The notes beneath the pieces are model-generated. The model was not told the origin of the DNA. It saw nothing but the letters and a program-made list of their open reading frames with translations, and ran no database searches. From assembly GCA_017942005.1 (NCBI GenBank), contig JAGAVJ010000025.1, positions 1 through 64,000 on the forward strand: a stretch of DNA of 64,000 nucleotides. The letters are read 5' to 3'. The position numbers and the translations under genes are program-made. Shown here piece by piece: positions 42,209-52,354 of the stretch; within the stretch, counting starts at the first letter, position 1; every line of letters begins with the position of its first letter. Origin of the DNA: Clostridia bacterium. Its GTDB lineage: Bacteria; Bacillota; Clostridia; Oscillospirales; CAG-272.

Positions 42209-44420
42209 AGAGCAAAAATCGGAGGATGTCGAACAGCTCTGTCATGCGCTTGAAATCAACCCCCTGCTGGCAAAGGTTCTCTGCAATCGCGGATATACGG
42301 ACCCATCCGAGGCCGGTGCATTCCTGCGCAAGGAAACAGGCGTGTTTCACGATCCTTTTTTGCTGCATGATATGGAAAAAGCGGTTGTACGCATTGAGCG
42401 CGCGATGGAAGCACATGAAAAAATCACCATATATGGGGATTATGACGCGGACGGCGTGACAGCAACGAGTATTTTATACCTGTATCTTGCAGAATGCGGC
42501 GCTGATGTACATTTTTATATACCGGGTCGGTTTGATGAGGGCTACGGTTTGAACATGGCGGCAATTGCACACATTGCTGCGGACGGAACACAACTGATCA
42601 TCACAGTGGATACGGGTGTGACCGCCATAGAAGAAGCAAAAGCGATTGCCGATGCGGGAATGGACCTTGTCATTACCGATCACCATTCGTGCAGAGAAAC
42701 ACTTCCATACGCTGCCGCGGTGATCAATCCGCACAGACAGGACGATAATTATCCGTTCAAGGATTTGGCGGGAGTTGGCGTTGCCTTTAAATTGATCTGC
42801 GCGCTTGAAACATACAAAATCGATACCCTTACAGAACAGAGAAGCCGGGTGAAACGTATCTGCTTTGCATATGCAGAGCTGGCTGCCATTGGTACCATTG
42901 CGGATGTGATGCCGCTGCGCGGGGAAAACCGTCTGCTTGTCAACATCGGTCTTGCGCTGATGGAACAAACAAAAAAACCGGGGATTGCGGCGCTGCTTGA
43001 CATTCCTGCAAATGCTTCCCCCGGCGGCGGTATGCGTATGGTATCGACAGAACGCTCCCCGATTTCCAGACAGCCGCAGAAAAAACGAAAAATCACCTCC
43101 TCTATGATTGCGTTTTCGATTGCGCCGCGCATCAATGCCGCAGGACGTATTGCCAGTGCATCCCGTGCGGTAGAGCTGTTTTTATCGAGTACCGCAGAGG
43201 AAGCAAGAAATCTTGCCGCAGCGCTTTGCGACGCAAATACGGAGCGTAAGGAAACGGAAAATCGCATTGCAGAAGAAGCCTTTCTGCAGGTGGAAACGGA
43301 ACACGATTTATCCAAAGAACATATTTTGATTCTTGCAGGAGAGGGGTGGCACCACGGGGTGATCGGCATTGTGGCATCCCGCGTGACGGAACGGTACCAC
43401 CTGCCGTCCATATTATTTTCGTTTGATCAGAAAGACGATATCGAATCTCCTTTGGATGAAGGAACAGGATCGGGACGTTCTGTTGATGGATTTTGCATGA
43501 TCGATGCCCTAAACGACTGCCGCGATCTGCTTGTCCGGTATGGCGGACATGCGCTGGCCGCCGGTATGACACTGACACGGGAAAAGCTGCCGGAATTCCG
43601 CCGCAGAATGGAAGCGCGTGCCAGTATCGCATTTTCTGAAGGGGTTCCGCCGCAGACATTGACAATCGACTGTGAAACGGCGTTTTATGATATCACACTG
43701 CAAACCGCACAGTCTCTTCTTCAGCTGGAACCGTTTGGCATTGGAAATCCGCAGCCGCTGTTCTGTCTGTGCGGTGCAGCCATTCAAAGTGTGACGCCGC
43801 TGTCCGGCGGCAAGCATACCAAACTGATTTTAGAGGACCCTGAAAACTGCGCCATTGTCAGAGAAGCGTTATTGTTTGGAACCAAAACAGAGCAGTTTCC
43901 CTTTGTATCCGGCGATATTGTGGATGTGGTATATTCCATGGACATAAGTGAATTCCGAGGGGACACCCGTGTGCAGATGCTGCTTTCCGATATCCGTCCG
44001 CATGACGCGGATGCTGCCTATGCAGCACGGCAGGATACGCTGTATTTGCAGTGCGTGGAGGGTATTTTACCGCTATCTTTACACAGTCAAAGCCCGGAAA
44101 ACGACATTCTTCCCACCAGAGATGACTGCCGTGCGGTTTATGTGCTGCTCAGAGCATGGACGGAATCCGGTACAAAAGAATTCCCCTGTACGTATACACA
44201 GCTTGCCTATCACACGCACCTTGGACGGTGCAAAGTACATTTAATCTGCGATATGTTTGAAGAAACAGCACTGATTCTGCGAAAAAAGTCGGATTCCATG
44301 GGATTTACCTGTAAGTTAGATACGACGCCCGGACGGAAAATTGATCTGAATGCTGCGCCTTTGATGATGAAACTAAGACAGCTTTATTCTTCATCAGGAA
44401 AGGAAATCACGTTATCATGA
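42168..44420 (+). CDS. recJ: Single-stranded-DNA-specific exonuclease RecJ
   Basis: 750 aa. 5'-3' ssDNA exonuclease in repair. DHH motif I IYGDYDADGVTATSIL, VITDHHSCRETLP, the GVAFKLICAL block and the DHHA1 region (GGHALAAGMTL) are present. The C-terminal extension resembles long Firmicutes RecJ. It overlaps the rel start by ATGA. Confidence 0.93.
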   Translation: MNTSSAQQKQWNIEEQKSEDVEQLCHALEINPLLAKVLCNRGYTDPSEAGAFLRKETGVFHDPFLLHDMEKAVVRIERAMEAHEKITIYGDYDADGVTATSILYLYLAECGADVHFYIPGRFDEGYGLNMAAIAHIAADGTQLIITVDTGVTAIEEAKAIADAGMDLVITDHHSCRETLPYAAAVINPHRQDDNYPFKDLAGVGVAFKLICALETYKIDTLTEQRSRVKRICFAYAELAAIGTIADVMPLRGENRLLVNIGLALMEQTKKPGIAALLDIPANASPGGGMRMVSTERSPISRQPQKKRKITSSMIAFSIAPRINAAGRIASASRAVELFLSSTAEEARNLAAALCDANTERKETENRIAEEAFLQVETEHDLSKEHILILAGEGWHHGVIGIVASRVTERYHLPSILFSFDQKDDIESPLDEGTGSGRSVDGFCMIDALNDCRDLLVRYGGHALAAGMTLTREKLPEFRRRMEARASIAFSEGVPPQTLTIDCETAFYDITLQTAQSLLQLEPFGIGNPQPLFCLCGAAIQSVTPLSGGKHTKLILEDPENCAIVREALLFGTKTEQFPFVSGDIVDVVYSMDISEFRGDTRVQMLLSDIRPHDADAAYAARQDTLYLQCVEGILPLSLHSQSPENDILPTRDDCRAVYVLLRAWTESGTKEFPCTYTQLAYHTHLGRCKVHLICDMFEETALILRKKSDSMGFTCKLDTTPGRKIDLNAAPLMMKLRQLYSSSGKEITLS

Positions 44421-46621
44421 ATACTGGTATTGAAAAGTTGATGTTTATCCTTGAAAAAGCGGGAAAGAACTATGACTTGAATAAAATAAGGCAGGCCTAT
44501 CTGTATGCGGCAGAACTGCATGAAGGGCAATTCCGCAATTCTGGGGAGGCATATATTTCACATCCTGTCGCTGTTGCGGAAATTGCTGCCGGTCTTGGTC
44601 TGGATACCGATTCCATTTGTGCCGCACTGCTTCACGATACGGTGGAAGACTGCGCAGAAAAGGTCAATCTTGACGAAATCCGCCGCCGTTTCGGAGATGT
44701 GGTTGCTGAGCTGGTAGACGGATTAACGAAGATGATCAACATTCCGTATGCGGATAAAGAAGAACAGAATGTCGAAAATCTCCGAAAAATGCTGCTTGCC
44801 ATGTCAAAGGATATCCGCGTGATTTTCATCAAGCTTTGTGACCGACTGCACAACATGCGTACCTTGGACGCAAAACCGGAAAACAAGCGGCGCATGACAG
44901 CGCTGGAAACCATGAATGTCTATGCTCCGCTTGCACACCGTCTTGGCATGCAGCGCATCAAGCACGAGCTGGAAAACCTGTCGCTTTCCTATCTGGATCC
45001 CATTGGCTACAACGAGGTTTACAATGACATTGAACGAAAATACGGCGTCAACCGCAATTTCCTGGAAAAAGCACGCGGTGAAATTGCCGACAAGCTGACG
45101 GAATACAATATCCACTTTCAGCTGGAAGGACGTGTCAAGAGCGTATATTCCATCTATAAAAAGATGTACAACCACAATAAAAGCTTCGATGAAATTTACG
45201 ACTTTTACGCCTTGCGCATCATTGTAGACACAGAGCTGGAATGCTACACGGCGCTTGGCATTATTCATGATATGTTCCGGTCCATTCCCGGCAGATTCAA
45301 GGATTATATCTCCACACCGAAGCCCAATTTATACCGTTCTCTGCATACAACGGTTATCGGACGCGACGGGATTCCGTTTGAGGTACAGATTCGTACATGG
45401 GAAATGCATCATATCGCAGAATACGGTATTGCTGCGCACTGGAAATACAAATCCGGCGAAGAAGCCGGCGGCGATATCGATAAGAAGCTGGAATGGGTCG
45501 CCAATCTTGTGGAAACAGAGCGTGACACCCATGATCCGGATGAATTCATTCATGCGCTGAAAATTGATATCTTCCAGGATGAAACCTTTGTGTTTACACC
45601 TAAGGGAGATGTGATTGCACTGCCGCAGGGATCGACGGTCATTGACTTTGCATACAATATCCATTCCGAAATCGGCAATAAGATGATCGGCGGAAAAATC
45701 AACGGTACCATTGTGCCCATTGACCGTGTCCTGCAAAACGGAGAGATTGTCGAAATTCTGACGTCCAACACCTCGCGCGGACCGTCCCGCGACTGGCTGA
45801 AGATTGTCAAGACCTCAGAAGCGAAGAATAAAATCAGGCAGTGGTTTAAACGGGAAAAACGAACGGAAAATATTGGCGTCGGTAAAAGCGAAATCGAACG
45901 CGAACTAAAGCATTACGGCATTACCTATACAGATGCCCAGTATAATTTGGTCATTTCCAATATTGTCAAGCGGCTTGGACTCCATGAGGCGGATGATCTT
46001 TATAATACCATTGGCTACGGCGGACTTTCCGTGCAGAAGATTGCCGGAAAGCTGCGGGACGAATTCGACCGTGTGGTTGCGCCGGAGGCGGCGCCGGAAG
46101 CGCCGAAGGACGTTTCACAGGTAACGCTGTCACAGAAAAACCGCAGTGTCAAGCATACCGGCTCTGTGATTGTCGACGGTGTGGACGGCTGTCAGGTCAA
46201 ATTTGCAAAATGCTGCAATCCGCTGCCCGGGGATAAGCTTATTGCATTTGTGACAAAAGGGTTCGGTATTTCCATTCATAAACAGGATTGTCCCAATATC
46301 GTGGAAAAACAGATGCAGGGAGAAGATCCGACACGGTTCAAGCGTGCCGAGTGGGTAGACGAATATATTGCCGGTCAGCAAAACCGTACCTTTGAAGCCA
46401 TTCTGCACATTGCTGCCGTCAATTCCTATACCTTGATTGCGGAAATCACGATGGCGCTTGCAGATATGCGCGTTGCCATTCTGCAAATGGCATCGCAGAA
46501 TAAAAATGACAGCGAGGTCAATATTACCATGACCATTGGCTGTAAGAATCTGGAACATCTTTATTCCATCCAAGCCCGACTGCGCACAATACGCGGTGTG
46601 GAGCATGTCACAAGGTCATAA
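44417..46621 (+). CDS. relA: Bifunctional (p)ppGpp synthetase/hydrolase Rel
   Basis: 734 aa. HD hydrolase domain (AALLHDTVEDC), synthetase domain (YDFYALRIIVDTELECYTALG, KPNLYRSLHTTVIG), TGS (FTPKGDVIALPQGSTVIDFAY) and C-terminal ACT are in order. It couples amino-acid starvation to (p)ppGpp. Its start overlaps recJ by 4 nt; apt, often between them, is missing. Confidence 0.96.
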   Translation: MNTGIEKLMFILEKAGKNYDLNKIRQAYLYAAELHEGQFRNSGEAYISHPVAVAEIAAGLGLDTDSICAALLHDTVEDCAEKVNLDEIRRRFGDVVAELVDGLTKMINIPYADKEEQNVENLRKMLLAMSKDIRVIFIKLCDRLHNMRTLDAKPENKRRMTALETMNVYAPLAHRLGMQRIKHELENLSLSYLDPIGYNEVYNDIERKYGVNRNFLEKARGEIADKLTEYNIHFQLEGRVKSVYSIYKKMYNHNKSFDEIYDFYALRIIVDTELECYTALGIIHDMFRSIPGRFKDYISTPKPNLYRSLHTTVIGRDGIPFEVQIRTWEMHHIAEYGIAAHWKYKSGEEAGGDIDKKLEWVANLVETERDTHDPDEFIHALKIDIFQDETFVFTPKGDVIALPQGSTVIDFAYNIHSEIGNKMIGGKINGTIVPIDRVLQNGEIVEILTSNTSRGPSRDWLKIVKTSEAKNKIRQWFKREKRTENIGVGKSEIERELKHYGITYTDAQYNLVISNIVKRLGLHEADDLYNTIGYGGLSVQKIAGKLRDEFDRVVAPEAAPEAPKDVSQVTLSQKNRSVKHTGSVIVDGVDGCQVKFAKCCNPLPGDKLIAFVTKGFGISIHKQDCPNIVEKQMQGEDPTRFKRAEWVDEYIAGQQNRTFEAILHIAAVNSYTLIAEITMALADMRVAILQMASQNKNDSEVNITMTIGCKNLEHLYSIQARLRTIRGVEHVTRS

Positions 46622-46677
46622 TTTAGAGTGGAATTGTTTTTCATAAAACATTTTATAGAAAAGGATGGCTTGCCTAT

Positions 46678-47139
46678 ATGAAGGCTTTATTGCAGCGCGT
46701 GAAACATGCGGCTGTTTCGATTGACGGTGAAGAGATTTCCCGCATCGGTTACGGATTTTTAATTCTGCTGGGTGTGCAGAAGGGAGATACCGTAGAGGAT
46801 GCATGTCTGCTTGCGGAAAAAATTTCCAAGCTTCGTGTGTTTTCGGATGAAAACGGCAAGATGAACCGTTCGATTCTGGACATCGGCGGTGAAATTCTTT
46901 CGGTATCACAGTTTACGCTGTGCGCCAATTATACGCACGGCAACCGTCCCGATTTTTTAGAGGCAGAATCGCCTGATGCCGCAAATACCCTGTTTGAATA
47001 TTTTTCCGCACAGCTGCGCGAAAAACAAATCCCTGTTTTGATGGGACGCTTTGGTGCAGATATGCAGGTTTCCCTTGTCAACGACGGTCCCGTTACCCTG
47101 CTTTTGGAAAGCGAAAAACTGCGCAGACCCTTAAAATAA
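46678..47139 (+). CDS. dtd: D-aminoacyl-tRNA deacylase
   Basis: 153 aa. Removes D-amino acids from tRNA. LSVSQFTLCANYTHGNRPDF (SQFTL) and NDGPVTLLLES are the active-site motifs. It sits in the usual rel-dtd-hemZ order. Confidence 0.95.
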   Translation: MKALLQRVKHAAVSIDGEEISRIGYGFLILLGVQKGDTVEDACLLAEKISKLRVFSDENGKMNRSILDIGGEILSVSQFTLCANYTHGNRPDFLEAESPDAANTLFEYFSAQLREKQIPVLMGRFGADMQVSLVNDGPVTLLLESEKLRRPLK

Positions 47140-47164
47140 CGTGCGCTTGATGAGGTCGCTCTTA

Positions 47165-47186
47165 GGGCGTTTTTGAAAAAACGCCC
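47165..47186 (+). terminator. Terminator after dtd
   Basis: GGGCGTTTT/AAAACGCCC stem with loop TGAA; a second hairpin GGGGAAAA/TTTTCCCC lies at 47311-47343 before hemZ. Confidence 0.55.
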
Positions 47187-47407
47187 CGCCGCTTGGGCAT
47201 CCCTCAAAAACTTTTAATCAATTATATTTTTAAATATATTAAAAATATGACAAAAGATATATATGTTGCTTACTCATTTTGCTCATATAAAAGTTTTTTG
47301 AAAGGGGTTTGGGGAAAATCTTTTTATCAAAAAAGTTTTCCCCAAAAGTTTTCCCCATAAAATCCATCAAGCACATGTAAAAATAAAAAGAAAGATAATG
47401 GTATCCC

Positions 47408-48919
47408 ATGATTTTGCATATTGACGGTTCTATCAACCAATATTATATTCAGACACTTTGTATGATGCTGTTCCCCGGCGTGAAATTTGCAGAAGGGGAA
47501 GCGGAAACCGAAGCTTCAACGTCGGCATATGTGACGCTACAGCCTGTCACAACAATATCCGGGGATGAAGGTGTTTTTGCATCTGTGATACTGTCCCATG
47601 AGGGCGCACGTGCACAGGCGGACACAGAAATGGCATATTCGCCGATGTATACACACGAAAAGACCGCAAAGATTGCGGTTGGAAAATGTTTTTTTGACGC
47701 CGGGGAAAAACTGTTTTCCTATCGTCCTGTATGGGGAATTTTGACCGGTGTGCGTCCGGCGAAGCTTGCATCCGATTATCTGAAGAAAGGGTTGACACCG
47801 GAACAGACCCGTGCCGTACTGCATGAGGAAATGCTGGTCAATCCCAAAAAAGCCGCGCTTGCGACGGACGTTGCCGTATTTGAAAAGCAGCTTTCTGACA
47901 CGGTTACACCGGATACCTGTTCTCTCTATATCTCGATCCCATTTTGTCCGACACGCTGTGCATACTGTTCTTTTGTGTCTTACACGACGCCGAAGCTGCT
48001 TTCTTTGATTCCCGATTATCTTCGGAAGCTGTGCGATGACATTGACCGTACCTTCCGCATCATACGGGAGAGTGGCAAACGTGTGGTGACGGTATATATC
48101 GGCGGCGGAACGCCGACAACGCTCAATGAAACGCAGCTGGAGATTCTGTTATCGAAAATTGCAGAAAATATTGATCCTTCGGCGCTTTGGGAGTTCACCC
48201 TGGAAGCGGGACGACCGGATACCATTACCCCCGGAAAATTTGCAATTGCCAAAAAATACGGTGTAACACGTGTCTCCATCAATCCGCAGACGCTCAATGA
48301 TGAAATCCTTGCCTCCATCGGCCGCCGCCATACGGTTGCAGATTTTATGCATGCCTATGAAATCGCGCGGGAAAGCGGTATTCCGCATATCAATACGGAT
48401 TTGATTGCCGGACTTCCTGAGGAGTCGTTTATCAGCTTTTCCAAGTCTGTCGATGAAATCATTAAGCTGCGTCCGGATAACATAACGGTGCACACCTTCT
48501 GTGTGAAAAAAGCGGCGTCGATTCTGCGGGAGGGAACCGATGTATATTCCCGCACCGGCGGTGAAACCGGAAAAAGTGTAGAGTATTCTCACGTTTCGGT
48601 CGCCAATGCCGGATATTTGCCGTATTATCTGTACCGACAGAAGAACACCGTCGGCAACTTTGAAAATGTTGGCTTTTGCCTGCCGGGGGCGGAAGGGCTG
48701 TATAACATTCTGATGATGGAAGAGCTGCATTCGGTATTTGCTGTCGGCGCAAGCGCTGTTACAAAGCTTGTTTCCGCCGACAGATCGTACATTGAACGCA
48801 TTTTTTCACCGAAATACCCATATGAATATTTAGAGAAGGATGCAAAAACGACCGCCGGTAAAGAAGCGGCGGAGCAAATTCACCTGTTTTTTGATAAATA
48901 TCATCATACACAATCCTGA
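47408..48919 (+). CDS. hemZ: Coproporphyrinogen dehydrogenase-like radical SAM protein HemZ
   Basis: 503 aa. Radical-SAM cluster motif PFCPTRCAYCSF near residue 180, then TVYIGGGTPTTL and LEAGRPDTIT, as in HemN/HemZ. The role in haem synthesis is assumed; no other hem genes are here. Its weak ribosome site AAAGAAAGATA is followed by ATGGTATCCC before the ATG, recalling the cas9 spacer ATGGTATC. Confidence 0.88.
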   Translation: MILHIDGSINQYYIQTLCMMLFPGVKFAEGEAETEASTSAYVTLQPVTTISGDEGVFASVILSHEGARAQADTEMAYSPMYTHEKTAKIAVGKCFFDAGEKLFSYRPVWGILTGVRPAKLASDYLKKGLTPEQTRAVLHEEMLVNPKKAALATDVAVFEKQLSDTVTPDTCSLYISIPFCPTRCAYCSFVSYTTPKLLSLIPDYLRKLCDDIDRTFRIIRESGKRVVTVYIGGGTPTTLNETQLEILLSKIAENIDPSALWEFTLEAGRPDTITPGKFAIAKKYGVTRVSINPQTLNDEILASIGRRHTVADFMHAYEIARESGIPHINTDLIAGLPEESFISFSKSVDEIIKLRPDNITVHTFCVKKAASILREGTDVYSRTGGETGKSVEYSHVSVANAGYLPYYLYRQKNTVGNFENVGFCLPGAEGLYNILMMEELHSVFAVGASAVTKLVSADRSYIERIFSPKYPYEYLEKDAKTTAGKEAAEQIHLFFDKYHHTQS

Positions 48920-48979
48920 AATCGACATTCAAAGCGGCGACATCCACGGTATTGATACTTCTGATTGGAGATACAGCGG

Positions 48980-49858
48980 ATGGAATACAACGTATTTCAA
49001 CAGATGATAAACGAAGCAGAACGCCGATATGAAGTGCAGCTGCATGCTGCTGCCGCAGAAATTCTGGCATCCCGAACCGTTCATGTCGTTACGGTTTCAG
49101 GTCCGACCTGTTCCGGAAAAACGACAACCACAGAGAAACTGAAGAACCAGCTTGTACTTGCCGGGCATCCCGTCTTTTTGGTGTCATTTGACGATTTTTT
49201 CCGAAACCGTGATACCCTGCCGAAAAACACAAGCGGCAGAGTGGATTATGACACGGCAGCCTCCCTTGATCTGACGCTGCTTGGCAGCTGTCTTGAGCGG
49301 CTGGTACGCGGAGAACAAACGATTTTGCCGAAATATGACTTTAAAACGGGAACACGGTGCGGCACGGTACAATATATACCACATGAAAATGATTTCATCC
49401 TGCTGGAAGGGATTCAGGCAATGTATCCGGAAATTCGACGGTATTTGCCGCAGACACGTACTTACCGTATGGTGATTATGCCAAAGGCAGACGTGACAAC
49501 GCCTGACGGCAAAATCATTACCGCACGGGAAATTCGGCTTTTGCGCCGCCTTGTCAGGGATGTCTGGATGCGCGGAACGAGTGCGGAAAAGACGCTTTCC
49601 ATGTGGGCGGATGTATGTGCCAATGAAGACGCTAATATCTTTCCCTATGTCGCAGAAGCAGATTTTCGGATGGATTCGTATCTTGATTATGAACTGTATA
49701 TCATAGCGCCTCAGATCCGCACACTGCTTGCCGATCTGCCCAAAGAGGGAGAGGGGTATGCGTATGTCCATGACCTGCTTGTGCGTTTGTCTGCGTATCA
49801 GGCAATGCCGGCAGACGGTGTCCCGAAGGATTCCGTATTCCGGGAATTTATCGGATGA
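48980..49858 (+). CDS. Uridine kinase-like nucleoside kinase
   Basis: 292 aa. P-loop GPTCSGKTTTTEKL and DDFFRNRD fit the uridine kinase/phosphoribulokinase family; LPKYDFKTGTR and FILLEGIQAMYPEI follow. Start at ATG 48980 with GGAG nine bases upstream. hemZ-kinase neighbourhoods are common in Clostridia. Confidence 0.85.
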   Translation: MEYNVFQQMINEAERRYEVQLHAAAAEILASRTVHVVTVSGPTCSGKTTTTEKLKNQLVLAGHPVFLVSFDDFFRNRDTLPKNTSGRVDYDTAASLDLTLLGSCLERLVRGEQTILPKYDFKTGTRCGTVQYIPHENDFILLEGIQAMYPEIRRYLPQTRTYRMVIMPKADVTTPDGKIITAREIRLLRRLVRDVWMRGTSAEKTLSMWADVCANEDANIFPYVAEADFRMDSYLDYELYIIAPQIRTLLADLPKEGEGYAYVHDLLVRLSAYQAMPADGVPKDSVFREFIG

Positions 49859-49874
49859 AATAGAAAGGAACGAT

Positions 49875-50768
49875 ATGTTTATGAGTACGCAGCCAACCAT
49901 AGCGATGTATGAAGCATCCGCCGCGTATCTGCGTGAGGCACTAAAGAATAGGGGACTGCCTATGCCGCGGACAGCAGTGATTCTCGGTTCCGGACTGGGT
50001 ACGTATGCGGCATCTGATGCCGTACAGAAGGAGCTTGTCATACCGTACAAAGAAATTCCCCACTTTCCGATTACCACGGTATCCTATCAAAAGGGGGAAC
50101 TGACGATTGGCGTTGTGGAAGGCAGCACGGTGTTGTTTTTTAACGGACGCTTTCATTATTATGAGGGCTGGGAGATGTGGCAGGCGGCGTATCCGGTTGC
50201 GGTGTGTCATCTGCTTGGCGTGGAATGTATGCTGATTACCAATGCAGCAGGCGGAATCAACGCAAATACGCTTATTCCCGGTGACCTTGTCTGCGTGACC
50301 GATCATATCAAACTGTGCGCAGAATCTCCTGTACGCGGACAAAATCTCGATGTACTCGGCACACGCTTTTTTGATATGCAGTCGGTATACGACAAATCCC
50401 TGATTGCGATGGCAAAGCACTGTGCAGAAGAACTTGGTTTTTCCTTAAAGGAAGGGGTATATGCTTACATGACCGGACCGCAGTTTGAAACGCCGGCGGA
50501 AATCAAAGCGCTGCGCATGCTTGGTGCAGACCTTGTGGGAATGTCCACCGTACCGGAGGTCATTGAAGCGGCGCATTGCCAAATCCGTGTGCTGTGTATT
50601 TCCTGCGTGACCAATTATGCAGCCGGTGTGACCGGGAATGCGATGACGGAACAGGAAGTGCTCGATACTGCCGCTGCGATCTCCGACAAATTCTGTGCGC
50701 TGCTCCACCGTATCATTGCAAATATGACTGCCTCCATGCAAGACAGGATGAACTTACCAAAGAAATGA
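49875..50768 (+). CDS. Purine nucleoside phosphorylase
   Basis: 297 aa. Trimeric PNP: LGSGLGTYA, NGRFHYYEGWE, MLITNAAGGINANTLIPGDLV, MTGPQFETPAEIKALRMLGADLVGMSTVPEVIEA. It cleaves inosine and guanosine with phosphate. AAAGGA precedes two ATGs (49875 and 49881). It forms an operon with the SAH deaminase gene downstream. Confidence 0.93.
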   Translation: MFMSTQPTIAMYEASAAYLREALKNRGLPMPRTAVILGSGLGTYAASDAVQKELVIPYKEIPHFPITTVSYQKGELTIGVVEGSTVLFFNGRFHYYEGWEMWQAAYPVAVCHLLGVECMLITNAAGGINANTLIPGDLVCVTDHIKLCAESPVRGQNLDVLGTRFFDMQSVYDKSLIAMAKHCAEELGFSLKEGVYAYMTGPQFETPAEIKALRMLGADLVGMSTVPEVIEAAHCQIRVLCISCVTNYAAGVTGNAMTEQEVLDTAAAISDKFCALLHRIIANMTASMQDRMNLPKK

Positions 50769-50784
50769 AAGGATCAGACCTACC

Positions 50785-52083
50785 ATGAACTATCTTTTTT
50801 CCGACATTACGACGATGAATGAACAGGGGGATGCACATAAGCATCGGTACATCACGGTGGAAGGCGAATATATCACCGGTATTTTTGACGCGCGTCCGGC
50901 AGGTGTGTTCGACCGGGAGATTTCCGGTAAAAACAAGCTTTTGATGCCGGCACTTTATAACTGCCATGCACATACAGCGATGACATTATTCCGCGGGTAC
51001 GGTGAGGATATGCCGCTGTCTGTGTGGCTGAACGATTGCATTTTTCCGGCGGAAGACCTTCTGACGTCCGATGCGGTATACAATGCATCCATGCTTGCAG
51101 CGGCGGAAATGATCCGCTGTGGTATTGTGTCCTTCTCCGATATGTATTTCTTTTCGGAAGATACCATTCGTGCGGTCGGCGAGACCGGTATGAAGGCGAA
51201 TATTGCTCGCTGCATCAATTGCTTTAATCCTGAGGAAACAAAGGAAACAGACAAACGGTTTCTTGAAGCGCTTGCATTGCACAAGCAGTATCATAATTCG
51301 TTTGACGGCCGCATAAAAATGGATATGTCCGTTCATGCAGAGTATACTACACTCCCGCATACCATTCGGTACGTGGCAGAAGCGGCAAAGGCGCTTGGAC
51401 TGCATATGCACGTCCATATGTCGGAAACCGCGTCAGAGCACAGAGAATGTATGGAACGCAACGGCGGAAAGACGCCGGCACAGCACTTTGCGTCTCTTGG
51501 CGTGTTTGATGTACCGACTATTGCGGCGCACTGTGTCTGGGTAACAGATGAGGATATCGCGCTGATGGCGGAGAAAGGTGTGTTTGCTGCGCACAATCCG
51601 GTCAGCAATCTGAAGCTTGGCTCCGGTATCATGCCGCTTGACAAGATGCACCGGGCAGGCGTCCGTGTGGTGCTTGGTACGGATGGCGCCGCATCCAACA
51701 ATCGACTCGACATTCTGCGGGAAATGAACACCGCGGCTCTGCTGCAAAAGGGACGCGACATGGTCTGTGATGCGATGAAGGCGGCGGATATGATTCCCAT
51801 GGCGACAGTCAACGGTGCAATGGCACAGGGAAGAGAAGACTGCGGCAAACTTGCGGCAGGATGCCGGGCAGATATTATCCTGCTTGATATGGATACGCCG
51901 AATAACATTCCTTCCTACACGCCTGTTACATCTGTGGTCTACAGTGCGACGGCGTCTGATGTCTGCATGACCATGGCAGACGGTAAAATTCTCTACGAAA
52001 ACGGACAGTATACCACATTGGATATTGAAATGGTCAAGCACCGTATGCGCCATACTGTTGCGCATTATTTTGATCAAAAATAA
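50785..52083 (+). CDS. mtaD: S-adenosylhomocysteine/methylthioadenosine deaminase-like amidohydrolase
   Basis: 432 aa. Amidohydrolase barrel with metal ligands: NCHAHTAMTLFRGYG, VHMSETASEHREC, IAAHCVWV and VVLGTDGAASNNRLD. It probably deaminates SAH to inosyl-homocysteine. With the upstream PNP it fits purine salvage. Confidence 0.88.
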   Translation: MNYLFSDITTMNEQGDAHKHRYITVEGEYITGIFDARPAGVFDREISGKNKLLMPALYNCHAHTAMTLFRGYGEDMPLSVWLNDCIFPAEDLLTSDAVYNASMLAAAEMIRCGIVSFSDMYFFSEDTIRAVGETGMKANIARCINCFNPEETKETDKRFLEALALHKQYHNSFDGRIKMDMSVHAEYTTLPHTIRYVAEAAKALGLHMHVHMSETASEHRECMERNGGKTPAQHFASLGVFDVPTIAAHCVWVTDEDIALMAEKGVFAAHNPVSNLKLGSGIMPLDKMHRAGVRVVLGTDGAASNNRLDILREMNTAALLQKGRDMVCDAMKAADMIPMATVNGAMAQGREDCGKLAAGCRADIILLDMDTPNNIPSYTPVTSVVYSATASDVCMTMADGKILYENGQYTTLDIEMVKHRMRHTVAHYFDQK

Positions 52084-52121
52084 AAAAAAGAAAAATACAG
52101 ATGTAAAAAATCCCCTGCTTA

Positions 52122-52324
52122 CAGGCTGTCGCATTAACATGCTCCATCCTATAAAATTCGCCTTTTCGCTTTTCCAAGCGAAATTTCACAGCGGATTTTT
52201 GTTAAAATCCACTGTGAAAACGCCGAATTCGGATCACTTCGTGATCCCGGGCTGTTGCATGTTTTCAACTTGCAACAGCCCGGGGAGACGTTTCAAAGAA
52301 CTACGGGCTGTCGCATTAACATGC
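52122..52324 (+). repeat. Interspersed repeat family E: hairpin array with terminal direct repeats
   Basis: GGCTGTCGCATTAACATGC occurs at 52124-52142 and 52306-52324. Between lie four hairpins: TTTCGCTT/AAGCGAAA (52164-52183), TTTCACAG.GGATTTT with its complement (52184-52219), GGATCA/TGATCC (52231-52247) and CCGGGCTGTTGCA/TGCAACAGCCCGG (52247-52283). A related copy is at 31390-31562. Confidence 0.8.
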
Positions 52325-52354
52325 AGAAATGAAACGAAAGCAGGGGATTTGATT

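Noticed and set aside
52025..52354. N-terminal extension of the flippase
   Set aside because: It is repeat family E read as protein; a good ribosome site marks ATG 52355.
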